DNA of 64,000 nt, taken from NCBI RefSeq assembly GCF_003583935.1, contig NZ_QYRN01000002.1, forward strand, positions 186,001 to 250,000. The letters are read 5' to 3'. This document shows, in pieces, positions 8,069-18,528 of the stretch. The notes beneath the pieces are model-generated. The model was not told the DNA's origin. It searched no databases and saw only the letters and a list, made by a program, of their open reading frames with translations. The DNA comes from Aureimonas flava (GTDB lineage: Bacteria; Pseudomonadota; Alphaproteobacteria; Rhizobiales; Rhizobiaceae). Each line of letters starts with the position of its first letter. The stretch's first letter is position 1. Made by a program: the position numbers and the translations under genes.

Positions 8069-9235
8069 ATGAGCGAACGCCCCACGGAAACCGACGTGAT
8101 CGTGATCGGCGGCGGCATCGCCGGGGCGGGCTGCGCCTTCGCGCTGTCGGCCGAGCGGCGGGTCGTGCTCCTGGAGCGCGAGACGCAGCACGGCTACCAC
8201 GCCACCGGCCGCTCCGCTGCGAGCTTCACCGAGAACTACGGCACCACGGTGATCCGCAAGCTGGCCATCGCCAGCCGCGGCTTCCTGGAGAACCCGCCGG
8301 CGGGCTTCACCGAGGTGCCGCTGATCGCCCCCTGCGGCATGATCACCATCGCCCGCGCCGACCAGCGCGAGCGCCTGGAAGAGGAGTTCGAGCGCGGACG
8401 GCGGCTCGTGGCGTCGCTGCGACGGCTGACGCCGGCGCAAGCGGTGGCCGCCTGCGGCGTGCTGCGCCCGGACTACGTGGACGGCGCCTTCCTCGAGCCC
8501 GACTCGCGCGAGCTCGACGTGAACGCCCTGCACACCGGCTTCCTGCGCGCGGCCAAGGCGCGCGGCGCCGACCTGCGCACCGGCCACGAGATCGCCGGCC
8601 TGCGACGGGAGGGCGACCGCTGGCTGGCGGAGACGCCCCGGGGCCTCTTCTGCGCACCGGTCGTGGTGAACGCGGCCGGCGCCTGGGGCGACGTCGTCGC
8701 CCGCATGGCGGGCGTCGCGCCGATCGGGCTCGAGCCCCGCCGGCGCACCGCCTTCAACATCGCCGCGCCCGCCGGGATCGACATGTCCGGATGGCCGCTG
8801 ATCAACGACGTGGACGAGGACTTCTACTTCAAGCGCGACGCCGGGCAGATCTTCGTGTCACCGGCGGACGCGACGCCTTCGGAACCCTGCGACGCCTGGG
8901 CCGAGGACCTCGACATCGCGATCGGCGTGGAGCGCCTCCAAGAGGCCACCACGATCGAGGTGACCCGCATCCTGCACAGTTGGGCCGGACTTCGCACCTT
9001 CGCGCCGGACGGCTCGCCCGCGGTCGGCTTCGACCCCGACGCGCCCGGCTTCTTCTGGCTGGCGGGCCAGGGCGGATACGGCATCAAGACCGCCGTCGCC
9101 CTGTCGGAGGCCAGCGCCGGCCTGATCCTGCGGGACCGCCTGCCCGAGAGCCTGGAGCGGCTCGGTCTCGACCGGGCGGACCTCGCCCCCGCGCGCTTTC
9201 GCACGGGCGCCCAAACCACCATGGAGACAGTCTGA
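8069..9235 (+). CDS. FAD-dependent amino-acid oxidase/dehydrogenase (DAO family)
   Basis: A 388-residue flavoprotein of the glycine/D-amino-acid oxidase (DAO) superfamily. The N-terminal dinucleotide loop VIVIGGGIAGAGCAFAL (about 11-27) is followed by ERE at the end of the second strand. The C-terminal SPAVGFDPDAPGFFWLAGQGGYGIKT is the FAD-closing motif of this family. It should oxidise an amino or imino acid to an imine, then a keto acid. The ATG at 8069 is chosen at the start of the conserved region. The RidA gene begins immediately after its stop codon, which fits a product that is a reactive imine. D-amino acid specificity is inferred from the neighbouring D-hydantoin genes. A glycine/sarcosine-type oxidase is the main alternative. 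Confidence 0.88.
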   Translation: MSERPTETDVIVIGGGIAGAGCAFALSAERRVVLLERETQHGYHATGRSAASFTENYGTTVIRKLAIASRGFLENPPAGFTEVPLIAPCGMITIARADQRERLEEEFERGRRLVASLRRLTPAQAVAACGVLRPDYVDGAFLEPDSRELDVNALHTGFLRAAKARGADLRTGHEIAGLRREGDRWLAETPRGLFCAPVVVNAAGAWGDVVARMAGVAPIGLEPRRRTAFNIAAPAGIDMSGWPLINDVDEDFYFKRDAGQIFVSPADATPSEPCDAWAEDLDIAIGVERLQEATTIEVTRILHSWAGLRTFAPDGSPAVGFDPDAPGFFWLAGQGGYGIKTAVALSEASAGLILRDRLPESLERLGLDRADLAPARFRTGAQTTMETV

Positions 9236-9583
9236 ATGACCATCCAGCGCCACGCCGTCGGCGAACGCTTCTGCCGCGCCCTGACCCACAACGGGACCGT
9301 CTACCTGGCCGGCATGACCGCCGACGACCTCGCCGCGGGCACCACGGGCCAGACGGAGCAGATCCTCGCCAAGATCGACCATTTCCTGGCCGAGGCCGGG
9401 TCCGACAAGCGGAAGATCCTCAGCGCCACGATCTGGCTGCGCGACATCGCCGACTTCGACCTGATGAACGTCGCCTGGGACGCCTGGGTCGACCGGCAGG
9501 CGATGCCGGTGCGCGCCACGGTCGAGGCGCGCCTCGCCGGCGACGCCTACCGCGTCGAGATCATGGTGACGGCGGCGGCCTAG
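9236..9583 (+). CDS. RidA family enamine/imine deaminase
   Basis: A 115-residue protein of the RidA/YjgF/UK114 family. Such proteins are small trimeric cytoplasmic proteins that hydrolyse reactive imine/enamine intermediates to keto acids and ammonia. Recognisable family features are VYLAGMT near residue 20, the central ATIWLRDIADFDLMN strand-helix and the C-terminal MPVRATVEARL with the substrate-carboxylate arginine, followed by VEIMV. The ATG directly follows the oxidase TGA, indicating translational coupling. The context says it clears the imine made by the oxidase. Confidence 0.9.
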   Translation: MTIQRHAVGERFCRALTHNGTVYLAGMTADDLAAGTTGQTEQILAKIDHFLAEAGSDKRKILSATIWLRDIADFDLMNVAWDAWVDRQAMPVRATVEARLAGDAYRVEIMVTAAA

Positions 9584-9638
9584 CCGCCGCCGCGCCGACG
9601 ACACCGCAAGGCATTCCAACCCAAAAGGAGACACCGGC

Positions 9639-11336
9639 ATGTTCGGGACCGAAAACGGCAATACCGTCAATCTGCGTCGGCAGCTCGCCGACAAGGCGAT
9701 CTCCCGGCGGGAGTTCGTCCGCCTCGCGGCCCTGCTCGGCGCCTCCGCCACCGCGGCCTACGCCTTCGCCGGCCTTCCGGCCTATGCCCAGGAGGCGGAG
9801 AACCTGCCGTTTCCCCCGCGCGATCCCAAGGCGCAGGCGGGCGGGATCCTGCGCTTCGGCCAGAAGGTCGCCAAGATGGACGACCCCCACGTCTACTCGT
9901 GGAACGAGATGTCCAACCAGTCGCGCCCGGTGATCGAGTACCTGACGCTGGTGGGCCCCGACAACGTGACGCGCGGCATGCTGGTGGAGAGCTGGCAGCC
10001 CTCCGAGGACCTGAAGACCTGGACGCTCAACGTGCGCAAGGGCGTGAAGTGGCACAACGGCGACGACTTCACCGCCGAGCACGTCGCCTGGAACATCCGC
10101 CGCTGGACCGATTCCGACACGGGCTCGGCCATCCTCGGCCTGTCGACCTTCAGCGCGCTGGCGCAGGAGACCGGGGGAACCGACGCCAAGGGCAAGCCGG
10201 CCCGCAAGGCGCCGGAGGGCGCCATCGAGGTGGTGGACACGCACACGCTGCGCCTCCACCTGTCCAAGCCCGTCCTGTCCCTGCCCGAGGACTGCGGCGA
10301 CTATCCCTGCCTGGTGATCCATCCGAGCTTCCAGGCGCCGTTCTCCGACAACCCGATCGGCACCGGCCCCTACACGGTCAAGGAGCTCAAGGTCGGCGAG
10401 CGCTGCGTGCTCACCCGCATCCACAAGACCACCACGGGCGAGGACTTCACCTACTGGGGCGGCGACGTCTACCTCGATGAGATCCACTTCCTCGACTACG
10501 ACCAGGAGTCCCAGACGCTCGCCCTCGCCTCGGGCAGCGTGGATGCGATCTACGAGCTGACCTCCGACCAGCTCGAGCTCGCCAAGGGCATCGAGGGCGC
10601 GCAGATCGGCGTGACCAGCTCCGCCGGCACCCTGTGCATGCGCATGCAGGTCGACCAGAAGCCGTTCGACGACATCCGCGTCCGCCAGGCCATCTGCAAG
10701 GCGGCCGACAACGGGCAGACCACGACGCTCCTGTTCCCCGAAGGCGGCAAGCTCGGGGCGAACTTCCACGTGGCGCCGATCCATCCCGAGTTCTTCGAGC
10801 TCCCGCCGCAGCGGCGCGACGTCGAGGGCGCGCGCGCCCTTCTGGCCGAGGCCGGCTACCCGGACGGCCTGGACCTGTCGATCGACGTCGGCAACACGGA
10901 CGGCCCCTGGCAGCAGGCGACCTGCGAGGCGCTGCGCAACCAGCTCGCGGACGCCGGCATCCGCGTCGCGGTCAACGTGATGCCCTCCACCAAGTTCTGG
11001 GAAGTGTGGATGGACACGCCCTTCGGGGCCACCTCCTGGGGCCACCGGCCGCTCGGCACCATGGTGCTGTCGCAGGCCTATCGCACGGGCGCCCCCTGGA
11101 ACGAGACGCACTACTCGAACCCCGAGTTCGACGCGGCGCTGGACGCGGCCGAGGCGACCATCGACGTCGCTGAGAGGCGCCGCCTGATGGAGAAGGTCGA
11201 GACCATCCTGCGCGACGACGCGCTGATGGTGCAGCCGTTCTGGCGGCCGATCTACATCCTGGCCTCCGCCACCGTGCACGGCTACCAGCCGCATCCGGCG
11301 CGCCAGTCGCAGCTCACCCGGGTCTGGATGGGCTGA
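9639..11336 (+). CDS. ABC transporter substrate-binding protein, family 5 (peptide type), Tat-exported
   Basis: The periplasmic solute receptor of the importer encoded downstream. The 565 residues start with a twin-arginine signal SRREFVRLAALLG (about 22-34), a hydrophobic stretch and a likely signal-peptidase site after AYA near residue 51. The mature part matches the SBP_bac_5 fold, including LVESWQPSEDLKTWTLNVRKGV and later DNPIGTGPYTVKE. Family 5 receptors bind peptides, opines, nickel or other amino-acid derivatives. The neighbours suggest an N-modified amino acid or hydantoin here, which is inference. The RBS AAAGGAG lies just upstream of the ATG. Tat export implies folding in the cytoplasm before secretion. 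Confidence 0.93.
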   Translation: MFGTENGNTVNLRRQLADKAISRREFVRLAALLGASATAAYAFAGLPAYAQEAENLPFPPRDPKAQAGGILRFGQKVAKMDDPHVYSWNEMSNQSRPVIEYLTLVGPDNVTRGMLVESWQPSEDLKTWTLNVRKGVKWHNGDDFTAEHVAWNIRRWTDSDTGSAILGLSTFSALAQETGGTDAKGKPARKAPEGAIEVVDTHTLRLHLSKPVLSLPEDCGDYPCLVIHPSFQAPFSDNPIGTGPYTVKELKVGERCVLTRIHKTTTGEDFTYWGGDVYLDEIHFLDYDQESQTLALASGSVDAIYELTSDQLELAKGIEGAQIGVTSSAGTLCMRMQVDQKPFDDIRVRQAICKAADNGQTTTLLFPEGGKLGANFHVAPIHPEFFELPPQRRDVEGARALLAEAGYPDGLDLSIDVGNTDGPWQQATCEALRNQLADAGIRVAVNVMPSTKFWEVWMDTPFGATSWGHRPLGTMVLSQAYRTGAPWNETHYSNPEFDAALDAAEATIDVAERRRLMEKVETILRDDALMVQPFWRPIYILASATVHGYQPHPARQSQLTRVWMG

Positions 11337-11453
11337 AGGCCGGTTCGGGTCCGGGCGGCGGGGCCGCCGCCCGGACCCACGGTCGGAGCCGGCCGCCGCG
11401 CGGGAGCGCGGGTGGCCGATCCCGGTTTCCAGGGCGCAGCCGGCGAGGCGGAA

Positions 11454-12404
11454 ATGATCAAGATGATATCCGCCCGGCTCGGGCAGATGCTGCTGACCAT
11501 GGCGGTGGTCACCTTCGTGCTGTTCGCGATCTTCGACAGCGACCAGTTCCGGCGGCAGGTCGCCACGGCCGAGCTCGGCGGCTTCGGCATGGCCACCCTG
11601 TCCGAGGACGGCTACCAGAAGTGGCTGGAGAGCAAGGGCCTGACCCAGCCCTTCTTCGTCCGCTACGTCGACTGGATCGGGCATGTCGCCACCGGCGACC
11701 TGGGGCGCTCCATGCAGAAGAACGTCGCGGTGTCGACGCTCCTGGGCGAGCGGCTGCGGGCGACCGGGACCCTCGCCTTCTTCGTGTTCCTGTTCATGAT
11801 CCCGATCTCGCTCACCCTGGGGGCGCTGGCGGGCATGCGCGAAGGTTCGCTGCTGGACCGCGTCATCTCCCAGTTCTGCGTGCTCACGACCTCGATCCCC
11901 CAGGTCGCCACGGCGGTGGTGCTCACCGTGGTGCTCGGCCTCGGTCTCGGATGGGTCCCCACCAAGGCCTCCATGGCCGGCGGCTTCAACCCGGTCGACC
12001 TGGTGCTGCCCGTCCTCACGCTGCTCCTCTACGACATCGGCTACGTGGCGCGCATGACGCGCGCCTCCATGGCCGAGGTGATGACCTCCCACTACATCCG
12101 CACGGCGCTGCTCAAGGGCATTCCCTATTCCAGGGTCATCATCGACCACGCGCTGCGCAACGCGCTGATCGTCCCGTTCACGCTGATCTTCCTCCAGCTC
12201 AACTGGCTGCTGTCGCAGGTCGTGGTGGTGGAGGTGTTCTTCCAGTACAACGGGTTCGGCCGCATGCTCTACGACGCGGCGATGTACGGCGACGTCGAGG
12301 TGATCCAGGCGGCCACGCTGGTCGCGGTCGCCGTGGCGGTGATCTCGCAGCTCCTGTCCGACATCGGCTACATCCTGCTCAATCCCCGAGTGCGGCTGAA
12401 ATGA
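11454..12404 (+). CDS. ABC transporter permease (DppB/OppB type)
   Basis: An inner-membrane permease of 316 residues for the peptide-type importer. It begins with a membrane segment (LGQMLLTMAVVTFVLFAIF), has a periplasmic loop, then several transmembrane helices. The EAA-type cytoplasmic loop reads YIRTALLKGIPYSRVIIDHALRNA, the contact site for the ATPase. The ATG at 11454 is chosen because GAGGCGG lies just upstream; a GTG at 11412 is in frame. The stop overlaps the start of the second permease (ATGA at 12401-12404), so the two are translationally coupled. Confidence 0.92.
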   Translation: MIKMISARLGQMLLTMAVVTFVLFAIFDSDQFRRQVATAELGGFGMATLSEDGYQKWLESKGLTQPFFVRYVDWIGHVATGDLGRSMQKNVAVSTLLGERLRATGTLAFFVFLFMIPISLTLGALAGMREGSLLDRVISQFCVLTTSIPQVATAVVLTVVLGLGLGWVPTKASMAGGFNPVDLVLPVLTLLLYDIGYVARMTRASMAEVMTSHYIRTALLKGIPYSRVIIDHALRNALIVPFTLIFLQLNWLLSQVVVVEVFFQYNGFGRMLYDAAMYGDVEVIQAATLVAVAVAVISQLLSDIGYILLNPRVRLK

Positions 12405-13429
12405 CGCTTCCCCTCTCCCAAGACAGGGTCCGCCGGCGCCCCCTCGTCCGGCCGCTCGGCTTCACCGGCACGGTGGTCGCGCTGATCGCGCTGATCTACC
12501 TGCCGCTGAGCCTCTACGTGATCGGCGCGGGCGCGCTCGGGTCGTGGCGTCCGATCGTCCTCTTCCCCGCGCTTCCCGCCACGCTGACGCTCTACGTGCT
12601 GGCGGTGCGCCGCTGGCGCGAATCGACGCTCGCGGTGGTGGGGCTGACGCTCGTGTTCTTCTGGGTCGCGGTGGCGGTTGCCGCCCCCTATCTGCCGCTG
12701 CTCGACCCGAACCGGCCGGTGACCCCGTTCCTGACCCCGCTCAGCGAGCGCTCCGGCGTGACGTTCTGGCTCGGAACCGACATGCGCGGGCGCGACATGC
12801 TCTCGCGCACCTTCTGGGGCGGCCAGCGCGTCCTGGTCTGGGGGCTCACGGCCACCGCCGTCGCCTACGTGGTGGGCGCCTTCCTGGGCCTCGTGGCGGG
12901 CTATCTCGGCGGCTGGTGGGACACGCTGGTCTCGTTCGTCTGCAACGTCCTCATCTCCTTCCCGGTGATGGTGCTGCTGATCCTGATCCTCAACGTCATG
13001 GGGCAGAGCGGCGTCAACGTCATCATCGCCGTCACCCTCGCCTCGGCGCCGGCGATCATGCGCATCGTGCGGGGCCTGACGCTCGACGCCAAGACGCGCG
13101 ACTACATCTTCGCGGCCCAGACGCGCGGCGAGAGCGCGCTCCGGATCATGCTGGTGGAGATCCTGCCCAACGTGCGCGGTCCGCTGATCGTCGATGCCTG
13201 CCTGCGGCTCGGCTACACCACGGTGGCGATCACAACGCTGACCTTCCTCGGCCTCGGACTGCAGCCGCCCGACCCGGACTGGGGCCTGATGATCAAGGAG
13301 GCGGCGGTCGCCGCGCTCCTGTGGAAGTTCGCCTACATGATGGTGATCCCGGCCGTCGCCGTGTCCAGCCTCATCCTCGGCTTCAACCTCCTGGCCGACG
13401 GGTTGCGCGAAATCAGCCTGAAGGATTGA
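12401..13429 (+). CDS. ABC transporter permease (DppC/OppC type)
   Basis: Second membrane subunit of the importer, 342 residues. It opens with an extra hydrophobic hairpin, then the OppC-like motif FWLGTDMRGRDMLSRTFWGG. The EAA loop DYIFAAQTRGESALRIMLVEILPN and the C-terminal LGLGLQPPDPDWGLM are characteristic. Start and previous stop overlap by 4 bp. The ATPase gene follows 5 bp after its stop. Confidence 0.92.
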   Translation: MTLPLSQDRVRRRPLVRPLGFTGTVVALIALIYLPLSLYVIGAGALGSWRPIVLFPALPATLTLYVLAVRRWRESTLAVVGLTLVFFWVAVAVAAPYLPLLDPNRPVTPFLTPLSERSGVTFWLGTDMRGRDMLSRTFWGGQRVLVWGLTATAVAYVVGAFLGLVAGYLGGWWDTLVSFVCNVLISFPVMVLLILILNVMGQSGVNVIIAVTLASAPAIMRIVRGLTLDAKTRDYIFAAQTRGESALRIMLVEILPNVRGPLIVDACLRLGYTTVAITTLTFLGLGLQPPDPDWGLMIKEAAVAALLWKFAYMMVIPAVAVSSLILGFNLLADGLREISLKD

Positions 13430-13434
13430 CGCCG

Positions 13435-15480
<2,046 letters not shown>

Positions 15481-15523
15481 GCGGGCCGGCCGGCGCGACG
15501 GGGCGGTGGGGAAAGGGCGGAGC

Positions 15524-16789
15524 ATGAGCAATCTTCTCGCGGCGGGCGATCTCGCCCGGCGCCTGTTCCGAGAGCTGGAACGCGACACGGCGGACGCGCC
15601 GGGCGTCACGCGGGACGCCTACGGCCGGGGCGAGGCGGTCGCGCACGCCATGGTGCGCCGCGAGGCCCTGGCGCTCGGGGCGCAGGTGCGCGCCGACGCG
15701 GCCGGAAACCTCTATGCGACGCTGGCGGGCGCCGACCGGACGCTGCCGGCCGTGGTGATCGGCTCGCACCTCGATTCGGTGCCGCACGGCGGGAACTTCG
15801 ACGGTGCCGCCGGCGTCCTGGCCGGCCTTGCCGTGATGGCGGAGCTGCGCGCGCGGGGCGTCGCGCCACCGCGCGACCTCGTCGTGATGGTGACGCGCGC
15901 CGAGGAATCGGCCTGGTTCGCCCTGTCCTATCCCGGCGCGCGGGCCGCCCTGGGCCGGCTCGGCCCCGAGGAGCTCTCGACGCCGCGCGGCGACACGGGC
16001 CGGTCGCTGGCGGACCATATGCGCGAGGCGGGCTTCGACCCGGACGCCGTGGCCCGCGGCGAGCCGCAGATCGACCAAGGCCGCATCGCTGCCTTCGTGG
16101 AGGTGCATATCGAGCAGGGGCCCGCCCTCGTCGCCATGGGGCGACCGCTCGGCCTGGTCTCGGCGATCAGCGGCGGGCGCCGCTACCCGCGCGCGCGGAT
16201 CCTCGGGCGCTACGGCCATTCCGGCGCCGAGCCGCGCCCCACGCGCTGCGACGTGGTGCCGGGCTTCGGCGACCTGATCGGCGCCACCGAACGGATCTGG
16301 GACCGGCACGAGGCCGCCGGACACCGGCTGACGATCACCTTCGGCCGCGTCGAGAGCGATCCGGCCCAGCACGGCGGCAGCGTGGTGCTGGGCGAACTCG
16401 GCTTCAGCCTCGACATGCGCAGCGACGACCCGGCCGTGCTGGAGGCCGTGGACGGCGCGGTCCGCGAGAGCTTCATTGAGATCGCGCGCACGCGCCGCCT
16501 GGTGGTGGAGCCCGGCGCGCCGATGGCCTGGCCCGCGATCGCGATGGACCGGGGGCTGATGGACCGCCTGGCGCGCGCCGGCGCGGGCCTCGGCCTCGAT
16601 CTGCCGCGACTCGTCAGCGGCGGCGGCCACGACGCGGCGGCCTTCGCCGAGGCGGGCGTGCCCACCGCCATGCTGTTCCTGCGCAACGAGAACGGCAGCC
16701 ACAACCCGGACGAGACCATGGATCCGGAGGACTTCGACGTCGCGGTCGCCACGCTCGTCGACTTCGTGCTCGGCTTCGCCGCCGCCTGA
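15524..16789 (+). CDS. M20-family N-carbamoyl-L-amino-acid hydrolase / allantoate amidohydrolase-like
   Basis: Zinc-dependent amidase of the HyuC/AllC branch of the M20 peptidase family, 421 residues. GSHLDSVPHGGNFDG carries metal ligands His82 and Asp93. TRAEESAWF supplies the Glu pair, with Ala-Trp where most relatives have Gly and a small residue. VEVHIEQGP carries the next His. SGGGHDAAAF and FLRNENGSHNPDE are typical of carbamoylases, including the last metal His. It likely removes the carbamoyl group from an N-carbamoyl amino acid or a ureido acid. It follows the importer genes after 43 bp and precedes an amidase. Substrate and chirality are not decidable from sequence. The in-frame GTG at 15506 is less likely than the ATG. 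Confidence 0.88.
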   Translation: MSNLLAAGDLARRLFRELERDTADAPGVTRDAYGRGEAVAHAMVRREALALGAQVRADAAGNLYATLAGADRTLPAVVIGSHLDSVPHGGNFDGAAGVLAGLAVMAELRARGVAPPRDLVVMVTRAEESAWFALSYPGARAALGRLGPEELSTPRGDTGRSLADHMREAGFDPDAVARGEPQIDQGRIAAFVEVHIEQGPALVAMGRPLGLVSAISGGRRYPRARILGRYGHSGAEPRPTRCDVVPGFGDLIGATERIWDRHEAAGHRLTITFGRVESDPAQHGGSVVLGELGFSLDMRSDDPAVLEAVDGAVRESFIEIARTRRLVVEPGAPMAWPAIAMDRGLMDRLARAGAGLGLDLPRLVSGGGHDAAAFAEAGVPTAMLFLRNENGSHNPDETMDPEDFDVAVATLVDFVLGFAAA

Positions 16790-16820
16790 CCCTTTCGCAG
16801 CCATCTCAAGGACACGGAGC

Positions 16821-17492
16821 ATGACCATCGCTCTCGACCGCGCCGCGCTGGTCGCCATCGACCTGCAGAACGAATACCGCGCCGAGGCCACCTATCCGGT
16901 CGAGGGCTTCGCGCAGGTTCTCGAGCGCAACGCGGCGCTGATGCGCGAGGCACGCGCGCGCGCCATCCCGGTGTGGCACGTGCAGGCCGCCACGCAGGAC
17001 GCCGAGACCGACGCCTATCCGCTGCTGCACGGCACGGTGGACGCCTCGCTCCGCTCGGGCGTCGCGGGCAGCGCGCTGGCCGAGATCTGCGCCGAGGTCG
17101 CGCCCGAGCCCGGCGACGTGGTGTTCCGCAAGATCTGGCCCTCGGCGTTCCGCGGGAGCGACTTCGACCGCCGGCTGCGCGCCGCCGGGATCGACACGCT
17201 CCTGGTCACGGGTGTCTGGACCGACAGCTGCGTGCAGGGCACCGTGTTCGACGCGGTGTATGCCGGCTTCCACGTGTGGCTCGTCAAGGACGCCTGCGGC
17301 AGCGGCACGCAGGCGATGCACCGCACGGCGGTCCTGGGCATGGCCAACCGCCTCTACGGCGGCGGCGTCACCGCCTCGGACCGCCTCCTGGCCGCCATGC
17401 GCGGCGAGGCGGCGCGCCATTGGCGCTGCACGCGCCCCGTTGAATTCCTGTATCGAACCGATACCGTCGACGCGCTCTACGAATCCCTCTGA
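16821..17492 (+). CDS. Isochorismatase-family cysteine hydrolase (N-carbamoylsarcosine amidase-like)
   Basis: A 223-residue cysteine hydrolase. The triad is visible as Asp14 (AIDLQNEY), Lys104 (FRKIWPSAF) and Cys137 (TDSCVQGT), with the preceding GVWTDSC carrying the usual cis-peptide region. Family members hydrolyse N-carbamoylsarcosine, ureidoacrylate, biuret, nicotinamide or isochorismate. Sitting between a carbamoylase and the GntR regulator of this island, a small-amide or N-carbamoyl substrate is most likely. Start is the ATG with AAGGACACGGAGC upstream. Confidence 0.88.
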   Translation: MTIALDRAALVAIDLQNEYRAEATYPVEGFAQVLERNAALMREARARAIPVWHVQAATQDAETDAYPLLHGTVDASLRSGVAGSALAEICAEVAPEPGDVVFRKIWPSAFRGSDFDRRLRAAGIDTLLVTGVWTDSCVQGTVFDAVYAGFHVWLVKDACGSGTQAMHRTAVLGMANRLYGGGVTASDRLLAAMRGEAARHWRCTRPVEFLYRTDTVDALYESL

Positions 17493-17507
17493 CGGGGCCG
17501 CCTGCCC

Positions 17508-18497
17508 GTGACCGTTCCCTCCCCGCCCCTGCCGGACACCCCGCCCCTCGCCGCCTTGCCGGCGGACGGGCGCGACGCGGATCCCGGCACGGCCGGTCCG
17601 CGCACGGTCGCCCTGGCGAACCGGATCCTGAGCCACATCGTGGAGCACGGCCTGCCCGAGGGCGCCCCGCTGCGCGAGGTGAGCCTGGCGACGGTGCTCG
17701 ACGTGTCGCGCACGCCGGTGCGCAGCGCCCTGCGCTTCCTGCAGACGCAGGGCCACGTGGAGGCGGTGCCCAACCGGGGCTTCTTCCTGCGCACCGATTC
17801 GGAGACGCTGCGGAGCCGGACGCTCGTGGTTCCGCCCTCGTCCACCAGCCTTCTCTTCTCCAGCATCATCCGCGGCTACGTGTCGGGGACGATCCCCTCC
17901 CGGTTCAGCCAGAGCCTGCTGACCAAGATCCTGAAGACGCCCCGCTCGCTCCTGATCAAGGTGCTGGAGCAGATGGAGGCCGAGGGGATCATCGTCCGGG
18001 CCGGGCAGAACTACACGTTCCAGCCGACGCTGGAGAACCACACGGCGCTGCGCAACAGCTACCAGCTCCGCGAGGCGCTGGAGCCCGCCGCGCTGCGCCT
18101 GCCGATGTTCCAGGCCGACCCGGCCGGCCTCGCCGAGCTTCGCCGGCGGCACGAACGGATGATCGACCGGCTGTCGAGCGAGGAGGCCGGCAAGGACGAG
18201 GTGTTCCTCCTGGACGCGCAGTTCCACGAGTTCCTCGCCGGCGGCAGCGGCAACCCCTTCTTCCTCCAGGCGATCCAGCACCAGAACCGGCTGCGCCGGA
18301 TCATCGACATCGTCAGCTACGGCGAGAAGCTGACCTGGCAGCGGATCGGCCGGTGGTGCCAGGAGCACCTCAGCGTGATCGACGCGCTGGAGAGCGGCGA
18401 CAACCGCCTCGCCGCCGATCTCCTGGCGATCCATCTGCGCTACGCCTCGCAGGAGAGCGAGCGGCTGATGCGGGCCTACTTCCTGGGCCGCGAATAG
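17508..18497 (+). CDS. GntR-family (FCD) transcription regulator with an apparent second winged-helix segment
   Basis: A 329-residue probable local regulator of the island. An N-terminal GntR winged helix (about 35-95) contains LATVLDVSRTPVRSALRFLQ. The C-terminal half (about 175-320) is an FCD ligand-binding domain with LREALEPAALRL and DAQFHEFLAGGSGN. In between (about 115-170) lies a second helix-turn-helix-like block, IIRGYVSGTIPSRFSQSLL to LEQMEAEGIIVRAGQN, which makes the protein about 90 residues longer than a usual FCD regulator. The start is GTG, 15 bp after the amidase stop, so it is co-transcribed with the genes it probably controls. The effector is unknown. Confidence 0.88.
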   Translation: MTVPSPPLPDTPPLAALPADGRDADPGTAGPRTVALANRILSHIVEHGLPEGAPLREVSLATVLDVSRTPVRSALRFLQTQGHVEAVPNRGFFLRTDSETLRSRTLVVPPSSTSLLFSSIIRGYVSGTIPSRFSQSLLTKILKTPRSLLIKVLEQMEAEGIIVRAGQNYTFQPTLENHTALRNSYQLREALEPAALRLPMFQADPAGLAELRRRHERMIDRLSSEEAGKDEVFLLDAQFHEFLAGGSGNPFFLQAIQHQNRLRRIIDIVSYGEKLTWQRIGRWCQEHLSVIDALESGDNRLAADLLAIHLRYASQESERLMRAYFLGRE

Positions 18498-18528
18498 GCA
18501 GCCTCGAACTTGTGGGTGCCCGATGCCG

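Noticed and set aside
9561-12149. 862-codon leftward frame opposite the transporter genes
   Set aside because: It mirrors the third-position GC of the substrate-binding protein and permease genes and has a repetitive His/Gly/Arg composition.
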